NCBI GenBank assembly: GCA_029779695.1
Contig: JAKPAB010000200.1
Location: 62,001 to 126,000 of the forward strand
DNA: 64,000 nucleotides
DNA from: Bacillota bacterium
Lineage (GTDB): Bacteria > Bacillota > Clostridia > Lachnospirales > Lachnospiraceae
Direction: 5' to 3'
Shown: one piece after another, positions 51,078-58,731 of the stretch
Numbering within the stretch: position 1 is the first letter of the stretch
How the letters are laid out: every line of letters begins with the position of its first letter
Notes under the pieces: generated by a model
Told to the model about the DNA's origin: nothing
Databases searched by the model: none
Seen by the model: the letters and a program-made list of their open reading frames with translations, nothing else
Translations under genes and position numbers: made by a program

Positions 51078-52469
51078 CTATTTTGTACTATGCTTTTTTA
51101 AACTCTCATTTTCCTTTTTTGTATAGAGGAATTCAAAGCCATCAATAAGATATTTTCTTACATCAGCACCATTTACAATTCTATCCACAAGACCACGTCT
51201 TGCAGCATTAATAGTGCCTGACTGAATATTTAAAAATTTATCAGCTACATCCTTCTGGTCCTCAACAGAACCATTAGGGCATATAATCTTGGCTGCCTTA
51301 GTAGCATCCATTATTCCCATATCTGAATCAGAAAGTGCAAAAACAAGATCCGCACCAAGAGATTTCGAATTCATAAGAATTGCAGCTGAACCAAATGCAT
51401 TACCTGTAATAAGGTTAATTTTAGGAATATCTGCATTAGCCAGTGCTACTGTAAATGAAGAAATTGCCTTCGGAATATTTTTTTCTTCTTCAATAGATCT
51501 TCTATATCCCTTAACATTTGAAAGTGTGAGAAGCGGGATCTCATAAGAATCCAAGAATTTAACAAAATCACTGGCCTTATTCAATCCATTTGATGAAAGA
51601 GAATATTCATCATAATCAGAATTGCCAATAAATCCTACTGTCATTCCGTTTAATTTTATAAACCCTGTTGTCATATCCTTAGCATAGGATGACTTAAGTG
51701 TAATAACTTTTCCATCATCAGATATGCTTCTTGAAATATCTTCAATTGAAGAATCTTTTAAAACATTAGCAGATGCTCTGTTTAGATCATCATCACAATC
51801 ATCAACTCTGCCACCCTCCATGTTATTAGCAGGAATGATAGCAATAAGTTCTCTGACTTCGCCAAAAAGTTCTGTCTCATTTTCGAATAAATCTGTAAGT
51901 CCTACTTCTTCAGACTGAAATTCCGGTGCTGAAGTAATAACATTTTTGTTACCTGGCAATGCATCCGGTGAATTAATAAAAAGTGAAGCCTGCTTTGTCA
52001 TAAATACGAAATCACTTAATCCGGCTACAACATTCATTCCACCGCCGCAATTACCGACCACACATGAAACTACAGGAACAACACCTGAAGTTTTTGCAGC
52101 GATCTGAATAACATTTCCAAGAGAATTCAAGGCGTCATATGACTCCTGAAGCCTAACTCCGCCGCAATCAATGATGCCAATAACTGGTGCACCATAATTA
52201 ACCGCATCAACATAGACTTTTTTAATCTTCTCGGCATGTTTCTCACCTACCGTCCCGCCAAGTACTGATGAATCCTGGCTATAAACAAACACAAGATTTC
52301 CATCAATCAGACCATGTCCAATAACAACACCATCACCAGGTGTATCGTCATTTGTCAGATTGAAATCCGTACTGCGGGAGGTAACTTCTGACATAATCTC
52401 GACAAAGCTGTTTTCATCGAGAAGCCCCTCTACCCTTGATAAAGCCGGGCTTTTAGTTGCATTACTCAT
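51078..52469 (-). CDS. Acyl-CoA carboxyltransferase-like subunit (MmdA-type, divergent)
   Basis: 463 residues. Crotonase-fold carboxyltransferase with two halves. N-half: LVFVYSQDSSVLGGTVGEKH, GAPVIGIIDCGGVRLQES, GNCGGGMNVVAGLSDFVFMT. C-half: VGFIGNSDYDEYSLSSNG, IPLLTLSNVKGYRRSIEEEK, LITGNAFGSAAILMNSKS. Several blocks depart from ordinary MmdA/PccB (SGGARIQEG becomes CGGVRLQES; GFLPG becomes GYRRS) and it is ~50 residues shorter. The acyl-CoA it uses is therefore uncertain; methylmalonyl-CoA and glutaconyl-CoA types are the nearest relatives. First gene of the operon. Confidence 0.82.
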   Translation of the reverse strand: MSNATKSPALSRVEGLLDENSFVEIMSEVTSRSTDFNLTNDDTPGDGVVIGHGLIDGNLVFVYSQDSSVLGGTVGEKHAEKIKKVYVDAVNYGAPVIGIIDCGGVRLQESYDALNSLGNVIQIAAKTSGVVPVVSCVVGNCGGGMNVVAGLSDFVFMTKQASLFINSPDALPGNKNVITSAPEFQSEEVGLTDLFENETELFGEVRELIAIIPANNMEGGRVDDCDDDLNRASANVLKDSSIEDISRSISDDGKVITLKSSYAKDMTTGFIKLNGMTVGFIGNSDYDEYSLSSNGLNKASDFVKFLDSYEIPLLTLSNVKGYRRSIEEEKNIPKAISSFTVALANADIPKINLITGNAFGSAAILMNSKSLGADLVFALSDSDMGIMDATKAAKIICPNGSVEDQKDVADKFLNIQSGTINAARRGLVDRIVNGADVRKYLIDGFEFLYTKKENESLKKHSTK

Positions 52470-52574
52470 GCTTATATCCCTCCATCTATATATTTATATA
52501 CTCATTCTATATCCCTTCTTTAACTGGCTATACCCTATTCTCCACCAGTTTGAGATATAAAACTAAACAATATT

Positions 52575-52603
52575 AATATAGCCCAAATATTGGTTTAATT
52601 CAA
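52575..52603 (-). promoter_or_regulatory. Promoter of the decarboxylase operon with spacer palindrome
   Basis: Minus strand: -35 TTGAAT (52603-52598), 17-base spacer, -10 TATATT (52580-52575). The spacer contains CCAATATTTGG, an inverted repeat (CCAA, three bases, TTGG). The leader is ~100 bases and includes AACTGG ... CCAGTT, a six-pair hairpin with a 17-base loop. Confidence 0.6.
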
Positions 52604-52644
52604 CAAATTATTCGTGAATTTTTTATCAAAATTAATGCATTTTG

Positions 52645-52684
52645 TTGAAAAAAAAGCATAAAGAAAATTTTTCTTCATGCTTTT
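52645..52684 (-). terminator. Intrinsic terminator of pnp-scpA-scpB
   Basis: Minus strand: AAAGCATGAAGAA with TTCTTTATGCTTT (about 13 pairs, 52683-52653), followed by TTTTTTTT. It lies 11 bases after the scpB stop and just before the decarboxylase promoter region. Confidence 0.88.
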
Positions 52685-52694
52685 AATAATAAGA

Positions 52695-53303
52695 TTATAA
52701 TAATTCATCCTTTGTTTCGGAACCAGAATCGGCATCTAAGTTATACTCTCTTTCTGCCTCTTCCTCTGCTTCCTGTTTCCATTCTTCGAGCTGAACTGAA
52801 CTTATCTTAGGAAGGTCATCCGTACTGCTAAGTCCAAATGCCCTCAAGAAATCATCAGTTGTTCCAAAAAGCATTGGTCTTCCCGGAGCATCGAGTCTTC
52901 CCAATTCCTGAGCCAGATTAAACTGAACCAATCTGTTAACTGCATGGTCAGATGATACCCCTCTGATTTTTTCAATCTCAGCCTTTGTAACCGGCTGCTT
53001 ATAGGCAATAATCGAAAGTGTTTCCAAAAGAACTTCAGTAAGTACATATTTTCTAGGCTGCTTTGCAACTTTAACCAAATACTCATAGATATCTTTTGAA
53101 GAACATAGCTGATATTTTCCATCTACTTCAATGATACGTATTCCTCTGTCGTTGTTTTCATATTCCGATTTTAACTCATTGATAAGCTCCAGCACTTCAT
53201 CATTTGCGATGGAAAGAGCCTTTCCTATGCGATCCGGTTCTATTGAATCTCCGGAGGCAAAAAGAATTCCCTCTATTATTGATTTTTGTTTGTTCTTATC
53301 CAT
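52695..53303 (-). CDS. scpB: Segregation and condensation protein B
   Basis: 202 residues. Winged-helix subunit of the SMC-ScpAB condensin. Seen: IIEGILFASGDSIEPDRIG at the N-terminus, LSIIAYKQPVTKAEIEKIRG (~104), VSSDHAVNRLVQFNLAQELG and GRPMLFGTTDDFLRAFGLSS: the two winged-helix domains. The acidic tail (~175-202) is variable. It follows scpA by 44 bases; the gap has a ribosome site GAGGATAACAA. Confidence 0.95.
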   Translation of the reverse strand: MDKNKQKSIIEGILFASGDSIEPDRIGKALSIANDEVLELINELKSEYENNDRGIRIIEVDGKYQLCSSKDIYEYLVKVAKQPRKYVLTEVLLETLSIIAYKQPVTKAEIEKIRGVSSDHAVNRLVQFNLAQELGRLDAPGRPMLFGTTDDFLRAFGLSSTDDLPKISSVQLEEWKQEAEEEAEREYNLDADSGSETKDELL

Positions 53304-53347
53304 TTGTTATCCTCAAAATAAAGCCACCATAGCAGCGTATTAAAAAT

Positions 53348-54088
53348 CTATTTTGCACTAATAGTAATATCGTCGAAAATATTTTCCTGCGAAACCACTA
53401 TCTCTCCAGTTTTCATTAGCTCCAATATGCTCAAAAAGGCAACTATCACTTCTGTTTTATCTGATTGTTCACTTAATAATGCCCTAAAAGAACAAGACTT
53501 ATGGTTACATATGTATTCCTTAACATAAGCCATCTTTTTTTCAAGCGGTATCTCTTCCTTTGGAATGTCCCCAAAACGGGCCCTTATTGGATCTCGTCTG
53601 TCCTCCTTGCGTCGAAGTACACTTGCAAAAATATTCTCAAGCTTTTTTAATGTAACATCCTTCGTAAGCTCAGTTGTATCAACTGGCTCCTCATATTCAA
53701 GAACGTCCTTAGGGATGGAGGGTTGTCTATAAAAAACATCCTCAGCATTTTTTTGAAGCATAACAAGCTCATCCGAGAGAGTCCTAACCATTTTATATTC
53801 CAATAACTGTTCCACAAGTTCTTCTCTTGGATCAATTTCCTCACCGTTTTCATCTTCCTCTCTCGGAAGAAGCATTTTGGATTTAATATTCAAAAGTGTA
53901 GATGCCATAACAAGAAATTCACTGGCAACTTCAAGATTACACTTTTCCATTTCGGAAATGTATGTCATATACTGGTCAGTTATTTCAGATATCGGTATAT
54001 CATAAATATTCAGTTTGTTTTTATCTATCAAGTGCAAAAGAAGGTCCAAAGGACCTTCAAATGCTTCAAGATGAACTTTAAGTTCCAT
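53348..54088 (-). CDS. scpA: Segregation and condensation protein A
   Basis: 246 residues from ATG 54088, one base after the pnp stop; an upstream start at 54106 would overlap pnp. Kleisin subunit bridging SMC heads. Seen: VHLEAFEGPLDLLLHLIDKN (kleisin N-terminus), VASEFLVMASTLLNIKSKML, and the C-terminal winged helix with KTEVIVAFLSILELMKTGEI. The middle (~85-175) is charged and less conserved. pnp-scpA-scpB share a transcript ending at 52645. Confidence 0.95.
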   Translation of the reverse strand: MELKVHLEAFEGPLDLLLHLIDKNKLNIYDIPISEITDQYMTYISEMEKCNLEVASEFLVMASTLLNIKSKMLLPREEDENGEEIDPREELVEQLLEYKMVRTLSDELVMLQKNAEDVFYRQPSIPKDVLEYEEPVDTTELTKDVTLKKLENIFASVLRRKEDRRDPIRARFGDIPKEEIPLEKKMAYVKEYICNHKSCSFRALLSEQSDKTEVIVAFLSILELMKTGEIVVSQENIFDDITISAK

Positions 54089-54089
54089 T

Positions 54090-56180
54090 TTATTGCTCTC
54101 TAACATCCTTAATTGAGAACGAGATTCTACCCATCTTGTCCTTGCCTAAGCATACAACCTTGACCATATCTCCAAGAGTAAGTACATCCTCTACATGATC
54201 AATTCTCTCATTAGCAATCTTTGAAATATGTACCATTCCCTCTTTGCCAGGTGCAAATTCAATAAAAGCACCAAATTCTTTAATATTTACAACTTTTCCT
54301 TCAAGGATCTGTCCCTTGTAAAAATCTGTTGTAATTGTATTGATCATCTCTATAGCCATATCAATACCTTCCTGATCAGTTCCGCATACATCTACACGTC
54401 CATCATCAGTAATATCGATCTTCACTCCTGTACGATCAATAATTTCATTAATTGTTTTTCCTCTCTGGCCAACAACATCACCAATCTTCTGAGGGTTAAT
54501 ATTGATAGAGATAATCTTTGGAGCATACTTGCTAAGAATCTTTCTAGGTTCTGCAATTGCCTTGGACATACATGTATCCATAATGAAGAAACGAGCTTCT
54601 CTTGTACGTGAAATTGCTTCCTCAACGATAGGTCTTGTAAGCCCGTGAATCTTAATATCCATCTGAATAGCAGTTATTCCATCTTTTGTTCCTGTAACCT
54701 TGAAATCCATATCACCAAAGAAGTCCTCAAGACCCTGAATATCCGTAAGTACAACATAATCATCATCTGAATCTCCAGTAACAAGACCACATGATATACC
54801 TGCAACCATCTTCTTAAGAGGAACACCAGCAGCCATAAGAGACATACAAGATGCACATGTTGAAGCCATTGATGTAGATCCGTTTGACTCAAAAGTCTCG
54901 GATACCGCACGAATTGCATATGGGAATTCATCCTTGGAAGGAAGAACAGGAATAAGTGCACGTTCAGCAAGGGCGCCATGACCGATCTCACGTCTTCCAG
55001 GTCCTCTTGAAGGCTTTGTCTCTCCAACAGAATATGAAGGGAAGTTGTACTGATGTACATATCTCTTCTCTGTTACATAAGGATCAAGACCATCTATTCT
55101 CTGAACCTCTGAAAGAGGAGCCAATGTTATTATATCACAGATCTGTGTCTGTCCTCTTGTGAACATAGCTGAACCATGTACACGAGGAACGAGATCAACC
55201 TCAGCTGAAAGAGGACGGATCTCATCGATTCTTCTTCCATCAGGACGCTTATGATCCTGAAGGATCATTTTACGAACAGTTTTCTTCTGGTACTGATATA
55301 CAGCATCAGGAACAAAAGATAACCACTCTGAATTATCTGCAAATGCTTCCATGAATTTATCTGTAATGGCACGAATATTCTCGTCCCTCTTCATCTTGTC
55401 ATCTGTAAAAACCGCTTCTTCCATGTCGGAAGGAGTGACAATTTTTTTCATCTCTTCGATCATATCAGTAGGAATAACGTAGCTAACGTATGTAGATTTC
55501 TCTTTTCCTACTTCTGCTACGATCTTATCAATGAAATTAATAATAGTCTGATTAATCTCATGAGCCTTATAAATAGCCTCGATCATCTTATCTTCAGTTA
55601 CTTCGTTAGCTCCGGCCTCAATCATGATGACCTTTTCTCTTGTAGAAGCAACGGTAAGTTCAAGATCTCCCTCATCCCAAAGCTTCTGAGAGGGATTCAT
55701 GATAAATTCACCATCTATCATACCGACCTGAGTCATTGCACAAGGGCCATCAAACGGAATGTCAGAAATACATGTAGCAATTGCAGTACCGATCATTGCA
55801 ACAAGTTCAGGACGACATTCTGTATCCACAGCCATAACAAGGTTATTCAAGTTAACATCATTTCTATAGTCCTTAGGGAAAAGAGGTCTCATAGGACGAT
55901 CAATAACTCTTGAAGTAAGTACCGAGTTATCAGAAGCCTTGCCCTCTCTCTTTTTAAAACCACCTGGCATTTTGCCAACTGAATATGTCTTTTCTTCAAA
56001 ATCAACAGAAAGCGGGAAGAAATCAATGCCCTCTCTCGGCTTGTCAGATGAAGTCGCAGTGCAAAGAAGTGTTGTATCACCGTATTTGATAAATACAGCG
56101 CCATTTGCCTGTTTTGCAACCTTGCCTACCTCTACGGATAATTCTCTTCCGCAAAGATCCATCGTGAATGTCTTTACCAT
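54090..56180 (-). CDS. pnp: Polyribonucleotide nucleotidyltransferase
   Basis: 696 residues. Phosphorolytic 3'-5' exoribonuclease and degradosome partner. Two RNase PH domains (VFIKYGDTTLLCTATSSDKP near 30 and GSAMFTRGQTQICDIITLAP near 340), a KH domain with INPQKIGDVVGQRGKTINEI, and a C-terminal S1 domain (ILEGKVVNIKEFGAFIEFAP). The protein ends right after S1 (SIKDVREQ), as in short Firmicute PNPases. The leader carries the inverted repeat at 56222-56246. Confidence 0.97.
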   Translation of the reverse strand: MVKTFTMDLCGRELSVEVGKVAKQANGAVFIKYGDTTLLCTATSSDKPREGIDFFPLSVDFEEKTYSVGKMPGGFKKREGKASDNSVLTSRVIDRPMRPLFPKDYRNDVNLNNLVMAVDTECRPELVAMIGTAIATCISDIPFDGPCAMTQVGMIDGEFIMNPSQKLWDEGDLELTVASTREKVIMIEAGANEVTEDKMIEAIYKAHEINQTIINFIDKIVAEVGKEKSTYVSYVIPTDMIEEMKKIVTPSDMEEAVFTDDKMKRDENIRAITDKFMEAFADNSEWLSFVPDAVYQYQKKTVRKMILQDHKRPDGRRIDEIRPLSAEVDLVPRVHGSAMFTRGQTQICDIITLAPLSEVQRIDGLDPYVTEKRYVHQYNFPSYSVGETKPSRGPGRREIGHGALAERALIPVLPSKDEFPYAIRAVSETFESNGSTSMASTCASCMSLMAAGVPLKKMVAGISCGLVTGDSDDDYVVLTDIQGLEDFFGDMDFKVTGTKDGITAIQMDIKIHGLTRPIVEEAISRTREARFFIMDTCMSKAIAEPRKILSKYAPKIISININPQKIGDVVGQRGKTINEIIDRTGVKIDITDDGRVDVCGTDQEGIDMAIEMINTITTDFYKGQILEGKVVNIKEFGAFIEFAPGKEGMVHISKIANERIDHVEDVLTLGDMVKVVCLGKDKMGRISFSIKDVREQ

Positions 56181-56221
56181 CTTCGTCTCCTAACGTCAAA
56201 AATAACATGCTTTTTATATGA

Positions 56222-56246
56222 TATAAGCGTCACAATAACGCATATA
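56222..56246 (-). repeat. Inverted repeat in the pnp leader
   Basis: Minus strand: TATA-T-GCGT, loop TATTGTG, ACGC-T-TATA: nine positions per arm with one T-T mismatch. It lies ~40-65 bases before the pnp start. A candidate autoregulatory hairpin, or an operator, since the promoter must be very close to it. Confidence 0.5.
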
Positions 56247-56249
56247 AAT

Positions 56250-56291
56250 CTAGATAAAATTAAGAGCGAAATATGAAAACATATTTCGCTC
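56250..56291 (-). terminator. Intrinsic terminator of rpsO
   Basis: Minus strand: GAGCGAAATAT (56291-56281), six-base loop, ATATTTCGCTC (56274-56264), a perfect 11 bp stem, followed by TTAATTTTATC. It starts nine bases after the rpsO stop. The U-tract is interrupted, so read-through into pnp is possible. Confidence 0.78.
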
Positions 56292-56299
56292 CAAAAATC

Positions 56300-56566
56300 T
56301 TACTTACGAAGTCCAAGGCGCTCAATAAGTGAACGATATCTCTCAATATCGACCTTCTTAAGATAACCAAGCAGATTTCTTCTCTTACCTACCATCTTCA
56401 GAAGTCCTCTTCTTGAATGATGATCCTTAGGATTTTCCTTAAGATGTTCAGTAAGTTCTTTAATCCTCTCTGTGAGAACAGCAACCTGTACTTCAGGTGA
56501 TCCTGTATCGCCAGGTGTACGTGCAAACTCATTGATGACCGTTGTTTTCTTGTCTTTAGAAATCAT
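56300..56566 (-). CDS. rpsO: 30S ribosomal protein S15
   Basis: 88 residues from ATG 56566 ([20 protein letters not shown]), GGAGG seven bases upstream; upstream in-frame codons belong to the leader. S15 binds 16S rRNA at the central-domain three-way junction. Seen: [40 protein letters not shown]. The rpsO-pnp order is conserved across bacteria; here each has its own control region. Confidence 0.97.
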   Translation of the reverse strand: MISKDKKTTVINEFARTPGDTGSPEVQVAVLTERIKELTEHLKENPKDHHSRRGLLKMVGKRRNLLGYLKKVDIERYRSLIERLGLRK

Positions 56567-56606
56567 TATATATCCTCCATAAAATTTTACAGCCCGAATC
56601 AAGCAG

Positions 56607-56628
56607 CGGTTGGATGTTCCGTCCACCG
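56607..56628 (-). promoter_or_regulatory. Hairpin in the rpsO leader
   Basis: Minus strand: CGGT-GGA, loop CGGAACA, TCC-A-ACCG: seven pairs with one bulged A, ~40-60 bases before the rpsO start. A candidate binding site for S15 itself; the rest of the leader (CTGCTTGATTCGGGCTG) may fold with it. Confidence 0.45.
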
Positions 56629-56651
56629 AACACGGGTACACAACGCTTTAA

Positions 56652-56680
56652 AGCATACCATATTTTTAAATTTCTGTAAA
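56652..56680 (-). promoter_or_regulatory. Promoter of rpsO
   Basis: Minus strand: -35 TTTACA (56680-56675), 17-base spacer ending TGG, -10 TATGCT (56657-56652), with a TGn extended -10. The predicted leader is ~80 bases. Confidence 0.65.
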
Positions 56681-56739
56681 GAAAAAAAGCACTGTCTGGA
56701 TTGATTCTAAATAAGTATTATATTGTCTTATCTCTTGAT

Positions 56740-57696
56740 CTATGGTAACAGACTTCTAGAGCATTTATAGCTGCCCGCTCCATATATTCCTGTTACTTTA
56801 ACGCCCTTGTGAGGGTTAAGTGCAGATACCACACATCCATTTCCAATATAGATCGCAACATGACTGATTCTTCTATGTCCGTAAAAAACCAAGTCCCCAG
56901 GTTTAAGCTCATCCACAGATACAGATCTGCCATATGAAGCCTGAGCTCCTGAATAATGAGGCAGACTTACTCCAAACTGACGATATACAGCAAGGACAAG
57001 TCCCGAGCAGTCTGCTCCGCTTGTAAGGCTCGTCCCTCCCCAAACATATTTTAATCCAACGTGGGAAAGAGCCTCTTCAACGATTGATGCTCTTATATTT
57101 GTTACATTCTCTCCATATTTTGCTTCTGTGGAATTAAGAGATGTTTTCAACTCTTCATTGGAAGTAAGAAATTCCTTTGCTCTTTGTAATGCAGCATCTC
57201 CAACTAAAAGATATTGCTTTGAGACATATCCATCGACCTCTCCGGACTCAATTTTAAACCAATCTCCCTCTTCTCCAATTATCTCACAAGCACCACCATC
57301 AGGAAGTTTTCCTATCTTATTTGAATTTTCATCAGCACTTTCCCTGACATTTACCTGTCCACCTTCTACAGCTATTCCTATATGAGAATACCCGTATTCT
57401 TTGCCACATTCCGGAATATCAGATGGTAACGAAGACGCTACAACTTTCTTTGCAGAATCATTTTCTGAAAGATTGACTGAATTTTTATCAAATAGAACTG
57501 CACTTACTCCTGCATTTACTCCCTTTCCTCCATTATTAATGTAGGACGTCACTCCTGCTACAGGAGTATTTAGTTTAGACTTTGCTGCCTGGGATCTAAA
57601 AGAAGTCCCAATAGAAACACACGTCAAGAGTAAAATTGCAAGAACAAATGTATATTTGGTGTTATTTTTTTTCATTAACGTTAAATATTTCCTCAT
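56740..57696 (-). CDS. Secreted SH3b-NlpC/P60 cell-wall hydrolase
   Basis: 318 residues (ATG 57696 or 57675; neither has a good ribosome site). Signal peptide with hydrophobic core FVLAILLLTCVSIGTSF. SH3b domain (~100-165) with VEGGQVNVRESADENSNKIG, a helical spacer (~165-205), and an NlpC/P60 domain with catalytic Cys in YVWGGTSLTSGADCSGLV, His in GHRRISHVAIYIGNG and the third polar residue in SALNPHKGV. Cleaves peptidoglycan stem peptides. It has its own promoter with an embedded palindrome. Confidence 0.9.
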   Translation of the reverse strand: MRKYLTLMKKNNTKYTFVLAILLLTCVSIGTSFRSQAAKSKLNTPVAGVTSYINNGGKGVNAGVSAVLFDKNSVNLSENDSAKKVVASSLPSDIPECGKEYGYSHIGIAVEGGQVNVRESADENSNKIGKLPDGGACEIIGEEGDWFKIESGEVDGYVSKQYLLVGDAALQRAKEFLTSNEELKTSLNSTEAKYGENVTNIRASIVEEALSHVGLKYVWGGTSLTSGADCSGLVLAVYRQFGVSLPHYSGAQASYGRSVSVDELKPGDLVFYGHRRISHVAIYIGNGCVVSALNPHKGVKVTGIYGAGSYKCSRSLLP

Positions 57697-57755
57697 TTAG
57701 ATTTTTTATTAAAGGTTTAAAAGTTTCAAAAATATAACATATTTTTTAAGCAAAC

Positions 57756-57798
57756 ATTACATTTTTGTAATATACACCCTTAATAATCATAATGTCAA
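57756..57798 (-). promoter_or_regulatory. Promoter and operator-like palindrome upstream of the NlpC/P60 gene
   Basis: Minus strand: -35 TTGACA (57798-57793), 18-base spacer, -10 TATATT (57774-57769). A perfect inverted repeat ATTACA-AAAA-TGTAAT (57771-57756) begins inside the -10 and spans the likely start site. The -35 lies inside the last codons of ribF. Confidence 0.68.
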
Positions 57799-58719
57799 TC
57801 CAAAATAATCAATTGCCCGTTTTCTATCTATTTTTATTTGTTCCGCAAGTTTATCCAGACTTTCAAACTTGATCTCTGGGCGAAGTTTCTTAGAAAAAAT
57901 AACCTTTGCATATCTGTCATAAACATTTGAATCATCAAAATCCAATATATTTGTTTCTACAGTTAATCCTTTATTATCATTTATGGTTGGTCTAAATCCT
58001 ATATTTGTTACACCATGGTATAATTTGTGATCCAGTATAACTTCCGTAACATATACTCCATTTGATGGAAGGAGTTTACTATCAGGCGGAATCTGGTTTA
58101 TAGTTGGTACACCAATTCTCATGCCTATTTTGTTTCCGTGAACGATTTCTCCAAATATAAAATATGGATAACCCAATAATTCATCAGCCTTTTCCACATT
58201 TCCATCCATGATTTCCTGTCTAATATAAGTACTGCTAATATCCCTTCCATCACTTTTAAGCTTATCTATAACTTCAACTTTATATTTATATTCAGCTGAT
58301 TTTCCTTTTAGAAAATCAACATCCCCCATACCTTTATATCCAAATTTAAAATCAGAACCAACAGCCAGATATTTCATATTAAAATTAGTTGAAAGAATTT
58401 TTATAAACTCTTCAGGTGAAGTTTTCATAAACTTATTATCAAAAGTACATTCTAGCAAATAATCTATTCCCCTATCCTCAAGATAAATTTTTCTTTCTTC
58501 ATCAGTTATAAGATTTTTATTAAGATTATCCCCAAGCTTAATCCTAGGAGAAATAGAAAATGTAACCACGAGACTCTTGATTGCAGGATCACTGTCAGTC
58601 TTATTTTCTATTTTTTCAAGTAGAAGTTCATGCCCTCTGTGAAATCCATCAAATTTTCCAATTGTTACTGCTGTTGGATATTCAATCTTATCATCAAAAA
58701 AATTATCAAGTACAATCAT
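57787..58719 (-). CDS. ribF: Bifunctional riboflavin kinase / FAD synthetase
   Basis: 310 residues. Phosphorylates riboflavin to FMN, then adenylates FMN to FAD. N-terminal FAD synthetase with TIGKFDGFHRGHELLLEK (GxFDGxHxGH) and SSTYIRQEIMDGNVEKADEL; C-terminal kinase (~185-310) with GYPYFIFGEIVHGNKIG, RIGVPTIN (PTxN) and SNGVYVTEVILD. Needed for the flavins of the Rnf complex, though not co-transcribed with it. Twelve bases after truB. Confidence 0.96.
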   Translation of the reverse strand: MIVLDNFFDDKIEYPTAVTIGKFDGFHRGHELLLEKIENKTDSDPAIKSLVVTFSISPRIKLGDNLNKNLITDEERKIYLEDRGIDYLLECTFDNKFMKTSPEEFIKILSTNFNMKYLAVGSDFKFGYKGMGDVDFLKGKSAEYKYKVEVIDKLKSDGRDISSTYIRQEIMDGNVEKADELLGYPYFIFGEIVHGNKIGMRIGVPTINQIPPDSKLLPSNGVYVTEVILDHKLYHGVTNIGFRPTINDNKGLTVETNILDFDDSNVYDRYAKVIFSKKLRPEIKFESLDKLAEQIKIDRKRAIDYFGLTL

Positions 58720-58731
58720 AACAATCCTCTG

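Noticed and set aside
57697-57786. FMN riboswitch near ribF
   Set aside because: No RFN-element conserved sequences before truB-ribF; ribF follows truB by 12 bases.
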